From contig CM077822.1 of NCBI GenBank assembly GCA_039720395.1, positions 25,869,578-25,933,577 of the forward strand: 64,000 nucleotides of DNA, written 5' to 3'. Below, piece after piece: positions 60,477 to 64,000 of this stretch (its first letter is position 1; the number at the start of each line of letters is the position of its first letter). Origin of the DNA: Liquidambar formosana. Its lineage: Eukaryota; Streptophyta; Magnoliopsida; Saxifragales; Altingiaceae. A model generated the notes under the pieces. It made no database searches. It saw only the letters and a program-made list of their open reading frames with translations, and had not been told where the DNA came from. The position numbers and the translations under genes are program-made.

Positions 60477-61195
60477 GGCAACTCAATGCAGCGAAGGCAG
60501 TAATGCGGGGGCTTGTATGGTGTAATGCCAGTGGGTGATAAGAAATTCAGCCTTTCAAGCAACCACATTTGCAGCAAAATGGGGCTACCTCCTAAAGGAA
60601 CCTTTGGGTCCTCATGAGTTTTATCCAAGCAATTCAGGGTTTCAGCTAGTACCATGGGAATCAAGTTATGGCCTTTGGCAAGGAAAGGAATCAACTCATA
60701 GATTTGTATGGGAACATGTGGAGTACCAGTTGAAATAAGGAAACGACCAATGAGGCAAAAGGCAAGTGCATGCTTAATAGGAAAGGTAAATTTCAAAATA
60801 CCTTTACTATCATAGGCCAAAAAAGAGGTTGCCAATTTCATTAAGTCTACCATATGGTCCTTTACAAACGTAGAGGCATATTGTGGGTGAACAAGCAGGT
60901 TGGAAAAAGAAGTAAGAAAGCTTGGGCGAGGAATAGGGAGAATGAAAGGACCTACCGGTGAAACCCCATACAACACGCAGAATTCCTCCATGGTTGGGCA
61001 CAGTTCTTCATAGTTGAAGCGGAACACATGAATTTGGGGATCCCAAAAATATGTAGCAGCAGTTAAGAGGCTCGTTTCAAGCTTCACATGCCTCAAGGAA
61101 AGCAATGGATCCAAGCCAAAGCACTTGAACTCAGATTTTGCTTCAGCACTCATAACTCTCAAAAACCCTCCTAAAAATTTGTCTAGAGCCTCCAT
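60477..61195 (-). pseudogene. Second antisense DUF7745-like gene, truncated by the array
   Basis: ATG taken at 61195 (MEALDKFLGGFL), matching the first copy and lying about 50 nt after the TATA box; an upstream in-frame ATG at 61240 would fall almost on the TATA box and is rejected. Blocks ATYFWDPQIHVFRF, EELCPTMEEFCVLYG, HALAFCLIGRFLIS, PMVLAETLNCLD and GGSPILLQMWLLERL are intact and open for about 239 codons. Homology with the first copy ends just after CIELP at about 60477, where the 161-bp array begins; the C-terminal 190 residues are lost. The frame has no internal stop and resembles a DUF7745-type protein; function unknown. Confidence 0.72.
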
Positions 61196-61242
61196 AATTT
61201 CTAATGAATGAATACAAGTAGGCTTAGGAACCTCTTGCATGT

Positions 61243-61419
61243 GTTTTTATAGGGAAAAGGTCACAAATCCAAGTTCAAATAGGAAAAAACCCGTCAAAAT
61301 AGGAAGTTTCCTATTTAAAGTGGGATTTCCGCTTCGGGCTCGGGTGACCACCCAGGCCTGGGCGGCTAGCCACCTGGGCTTGGGCGGCTAGCCGCCCAGC
61401 CCCGGGTGGTCACCCGAGG
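61243..61419 (-). promoter_or_regulatory. Promoter of the second DUF7745-like gene: TATA box and GC palindrome
   Basis: Minus strand CCCTATAAAAACAC at 61242-61253. The palindrome (CTCGGGTGACCACC ... GGGTGGTCACCCGAGG, inner GGCGGCTAGCCGCC) is at 61339-61419, about 90 bp further upstream, as in the first copy. Confidence 0.78.
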
Positions 61420-61652
61420 CCGTTTTCCTATTTTGCCCAATTTTGCCTATTTTTGACCTAATTTGACCCCTATATGGTTATGTGACCTCGGGAAGCTTAT
61501 TTTGAGCTTATTTTTGCACAAAAACATGAGTAAATCACTACCATGGAACTCCAAAAGTCTCATACAAAGTACCAAAGCAAATGTTCAAAGAAAGGTTACA
61601 AAGCATAAAGAAAGATGTTTCATTCGATTACAAAGCAAGAGGGTAAGCTAAT
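61420..61652. other. Spacer between the two antisense genes, second copy
   Basis: About 230 bp of AT-rich DNA between the PMD stop codon and the palindrome of the DUF7745-like gene. It corresponds to 38537-38785 of element A. No feature seen. Confidence 0.6.
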
Positions 61653-63623
61653 CTAATGGTCTCCCGTGGTTCTTCTCTTTCTACTTGATTCGCTTCTACC
61701 ACGACCAGCATGAGGATTCCCTTGGGGTGGCATTGGTTGTGGTGGACGCAGTGTGGAGACCTGTTGCAAAGAAATTAATTAATAAAGAAGGGTTATATCA
61801 TTAGCTCCTATGATTGGAATGAACAAAGGGAATGGCTTACAGTGGGATTCAGTCGTCCCTCTAGCACAGAGTTCGCCAAACTCATCCTAACAAGGTCTCG
61901 CCTTAATCCCTCGCTGAGTTCAAGGCACTCCTATGCGTACTCTCGGGGAACCTAAAAGATGAACATGGTTAATAAATGATGAAAGAGGTTTTCAAGAAAG
62001 CAAAAGGCTTAGAGCTTACATGTTCATAGCTAGGGTCAATCCTAGGGACCTCGTCAAAAGCAGGGTGAGTAATATTAGCCTTCATGAACTCCAACCCATT
62101 ACATAGATTCACTTGCCAGTCGAGTACTGGGAGAGGTGGCTGTGCCATTCCCCCCATCTCATAATCCTCATCCCCATGAGTCATGCCTGTGGAGGACGCT
62201 ATTGTGGAACTATGTCCACGAGCTCGCCGGCCCTGCAATAGATAATTTGTATAAGAGGAGTGCTTGCATAAGTCATTAATTGAAAAGAATGGAATGGAAA
62301 CTCACCCCTTGAGGTGGGAAGCCAATGACTCTAGGGCGCATCAGGAATTGGTTGCAGAAAGTCATGTAGTCGGTATTGGGCGAGGTGAACTCCTCAGCAT
62401 CCCACCCAATCAGAGCTTCCATCAGCTCATCCCCATCCAGAGAGTTAGTGTGCCTCATGTTCATGGGAGGCAAGACAGGGGTAAGAGCGGCATCCACTCG
62501 TCCTTTCACCTGCCTAAGGACGCGCTCCCCTAAATACCAGTATCGCCCTGAGGGACCCTCAAAGAGTACCCTCTTCCCAGTCAATTCCAAACAGGACACA
62601 CACCTCCTAGGCAACCTAGCCTCCCACAGTCCCCATGGACTCCACTCCACCTGTTGAATTTGAAAAAAAATGGTGAGCAAGATAATAAAAAATGAATGAA
62701 AGAAAAGAATGAGGAAGGTGAATTACCATGTCAGCATTTAGGCTCGCCAAGTACGCCTTTGCATGGGCGTAGTCATGCCTATTGGGGGCACGCATAGCTA
62801 TCTTGGTGGGAGCATAATTCCCAAGTATTGGCCATTCTTGTATCTCATTATCCAGGGCGGGGCGGCACAGTCCCAGGTATTCATAATACCATATCTGTCA
62901 AAATTCAAGAAAAGCATTAAAATTAAGTCAAGTTTGAGAGGAATTTAAAAATTAAACATTTTTACTTACCTCCCAAACAAATGGGAGCCCACCAAAATGC
63001 TTGGAAACACCTCGAGACATGTCAGACATGGATCTATACATAGTAGCTAGTGCTGCTCCTCCCCAGTTATACCTCCCCATTTTGTTCACATCTACCATGG
63101 AAGCGAGGTATCCCAGTTGTGCCATGTCATTGGCACCAACAAAGAGAGTGCAGGAAAGCATATAGATCATGAAAGCCCTAGTAATGCATTCGGGAGCCAC
63201 TCCCATACCTTCTACTTGGTTGGCAAAGTTCTCAAATAGCCATGTCCTCCTAACACCGCGGGAACCCGCCTCAATATCCATCCCCAACATAGTGAGGAGA
63301 TAAGCACTATTTGTGTTGGCATCCCCATAGAATTCCAACCTCTTTCCTTTAAGGCTTAAACCGGTGATAATTGAGAAATCCTTGGGAGTTATGGTCATCT
63401 CCCCAAAACTGAAGTGGAAGGTGTTGGTGGTATCCCACCATAATTCGGCTAAGGCAAGGAGGGCTTGCCTATCCCACTGTTCATTCCATAATGAGTCAAG
63501 AAACCAACCAAAACCCGCTTTCTTAATGGATTCCCTTGCGGAAGGTTGGGTGTGCTCTATACGCCTCCACCACCCAATAAGATTCTTTATCGAAGACCTT
63601 GTGCGTAGGTCTTGGAAGTTGGG
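61653..63623 (-). pseudogene. Second antisense PMD gene, exons 2-7, mostly open
   Basis: Exons on the minus strand: 63623-62970, 62894-62727, 62650-62306, 62232-62020, 61951-61841, 61759-61653. Sizes of exons 2 to 6 (654, 168, 345, 213, 111 bp) are those of the first copy, with donors GTAAGT, GTAATT, GTGAGT, GTAAGC, GTAAGC. Exons 2-5 read through for 460 codons. PMD blocks: ELWWDTTNTFHFSFGEM, TPKDFSIITGLSLKGKR, ANDMAQLGYLASM, KMGRYNWGGAA. Lesions: TAG at 61931-61933 in exon 6, where the first copy has CAG, and a one-base deletion in exon 7 near 61740; the tail is basic (SRKRR). Exon 1 should lie just beyond 64000. Possible role: nuclear factor of the MAIN/MAIL1 type, inferred from the fold only. 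Confidence 0.82.
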
Positions 63624-64000
63624 CTAATCAAGAAGAATGATTCACCTAGTTAGTGTAAAAATCATATGCAGGCATTGATAATTGGCTTTCCAAAAACTAA
63701 GTCTTCTAGTTCATGAACAAGTAAACTTTGCTTTGAAAGTTTATGAAAACATTGGTTTTATTCCTCAAACTCATGATCATTGGTAAACCATGCATTCCAA
63801 GACCATGGAAACATGGATTTTTCAAAGAAAATAGTAAGCAAACTTTGTTTTCCAAAATGGTTTTTTGAGGAAAAAATAAGCAAACCTTGTTCATGAAAAC
63901 ATGGGTTTTTCAAAAATATAGCAAACTTTGTTTTTCAAAGTTCATGAAAATGCTTGGTTTTGTTTCTAAAATCAATTAGAAATGAATGCCTATGATTTTG
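63624..64000 (-). other. Intron 1 of the second PMD gene (partial)
   Basis: Begins, read on the minus strand from the acceptor, with TTGATTAG/CCC at 63624. In the first copy the intron is 545 bp, so the donor and exon 1 should fall outside the window. It has repeated AAACTTTGTTTT / ATGAAAACATGG phrases and no coding content; a 62-codon open stretch at 63706-63894 comes from these repeats. Confidence 0.7.

Noticed and set aside
60443..61240. DUF7745-like gene starting at 61240 and ending at 60443
   Set aside because: The ATG at 61240 is nearly on the TATA box, and the last residues are encoded by the satellite array; the supported range is 61195-60477.

Overview
The window is nuclear DNA of a flowering plant and is built almost entirely of nested LTR retrotransposons. 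Evidence for a plant: Ty3/gypsy Tat/Ogre-type polyproteins with a second, archaeal-type RNase H, a tRNA-Arg-type primer-binding site, a Copia element with an initiator-Met primer-binding site, plant-mobile-domain genes, AT-rich DNA and GT-AG introns. I cannot name the species. I see no ordinary host gene, rRNA, tRNA or CRISPR array.

Layout. (1) 1-8955: a Copia element on the minus strand; its 3' LTR is cut by the window edge, and its two LTRs look identical over 921 bp although its pol is ruined. It sits in an older LTR of the same family (8956-10356). (2) 10480-49643: a Tat/Ogre-like Ty3/gypsy element, here called A, on the plus strand, with 3071-bp LTRs and a perfect 5-bp target duplication (CGATG). 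It spans 39.2 kb, about 20.6 kb after subtracting three nested insertions: a solo LTR in gag (14678-17460, duplication GTACC), a nearly new non-autonomous element B in integrase (23775-36276, minus strand) and a solo LTR in an antisense gene (38834-42136, duplication CCATC). (3) 49649-56640: unassigned DNA that received A and another solo LTR (49954-52594, duplication GGTAG). (4) 56640-60476: about 24 copies of a 161-bp tandem repeat. (5) 60477-64000: the 3' half of a second A-like element carrying the same two antisense genes.

Element A encodes gag, protease with a G-patch, a probable short intron, RT-RNase H, a second RNase H and integrase on the plus strand. On the minus strand, between pol and the 3' LTR, lie two cargo genes: a DUF7745-like gene and a plant-mobile-domain (PMD) gene with seven exons. 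The second copy repeats the exon structure exactly. Introns can survive in a retroelement only if the genomic RNA is not spliced there, which antisense orientation explains.

The most interesting signal is an approximately 80-bp GC-rich imperfect palindrome. It lies upstream of the TATA box in the LTRs of A, B and one solo LTR, and again upstream of a TATA-like box in both DUF7745-like genes and the PMD gene. In two more diverged solo LTRs the same place holds a different or much-changed dyad. The element and its cargo genes may therefore share a regulatory module. Most coding regions here carry nonsense or frameshift lesions; the second PMD copy is open through four consecutive exons (460 codons).
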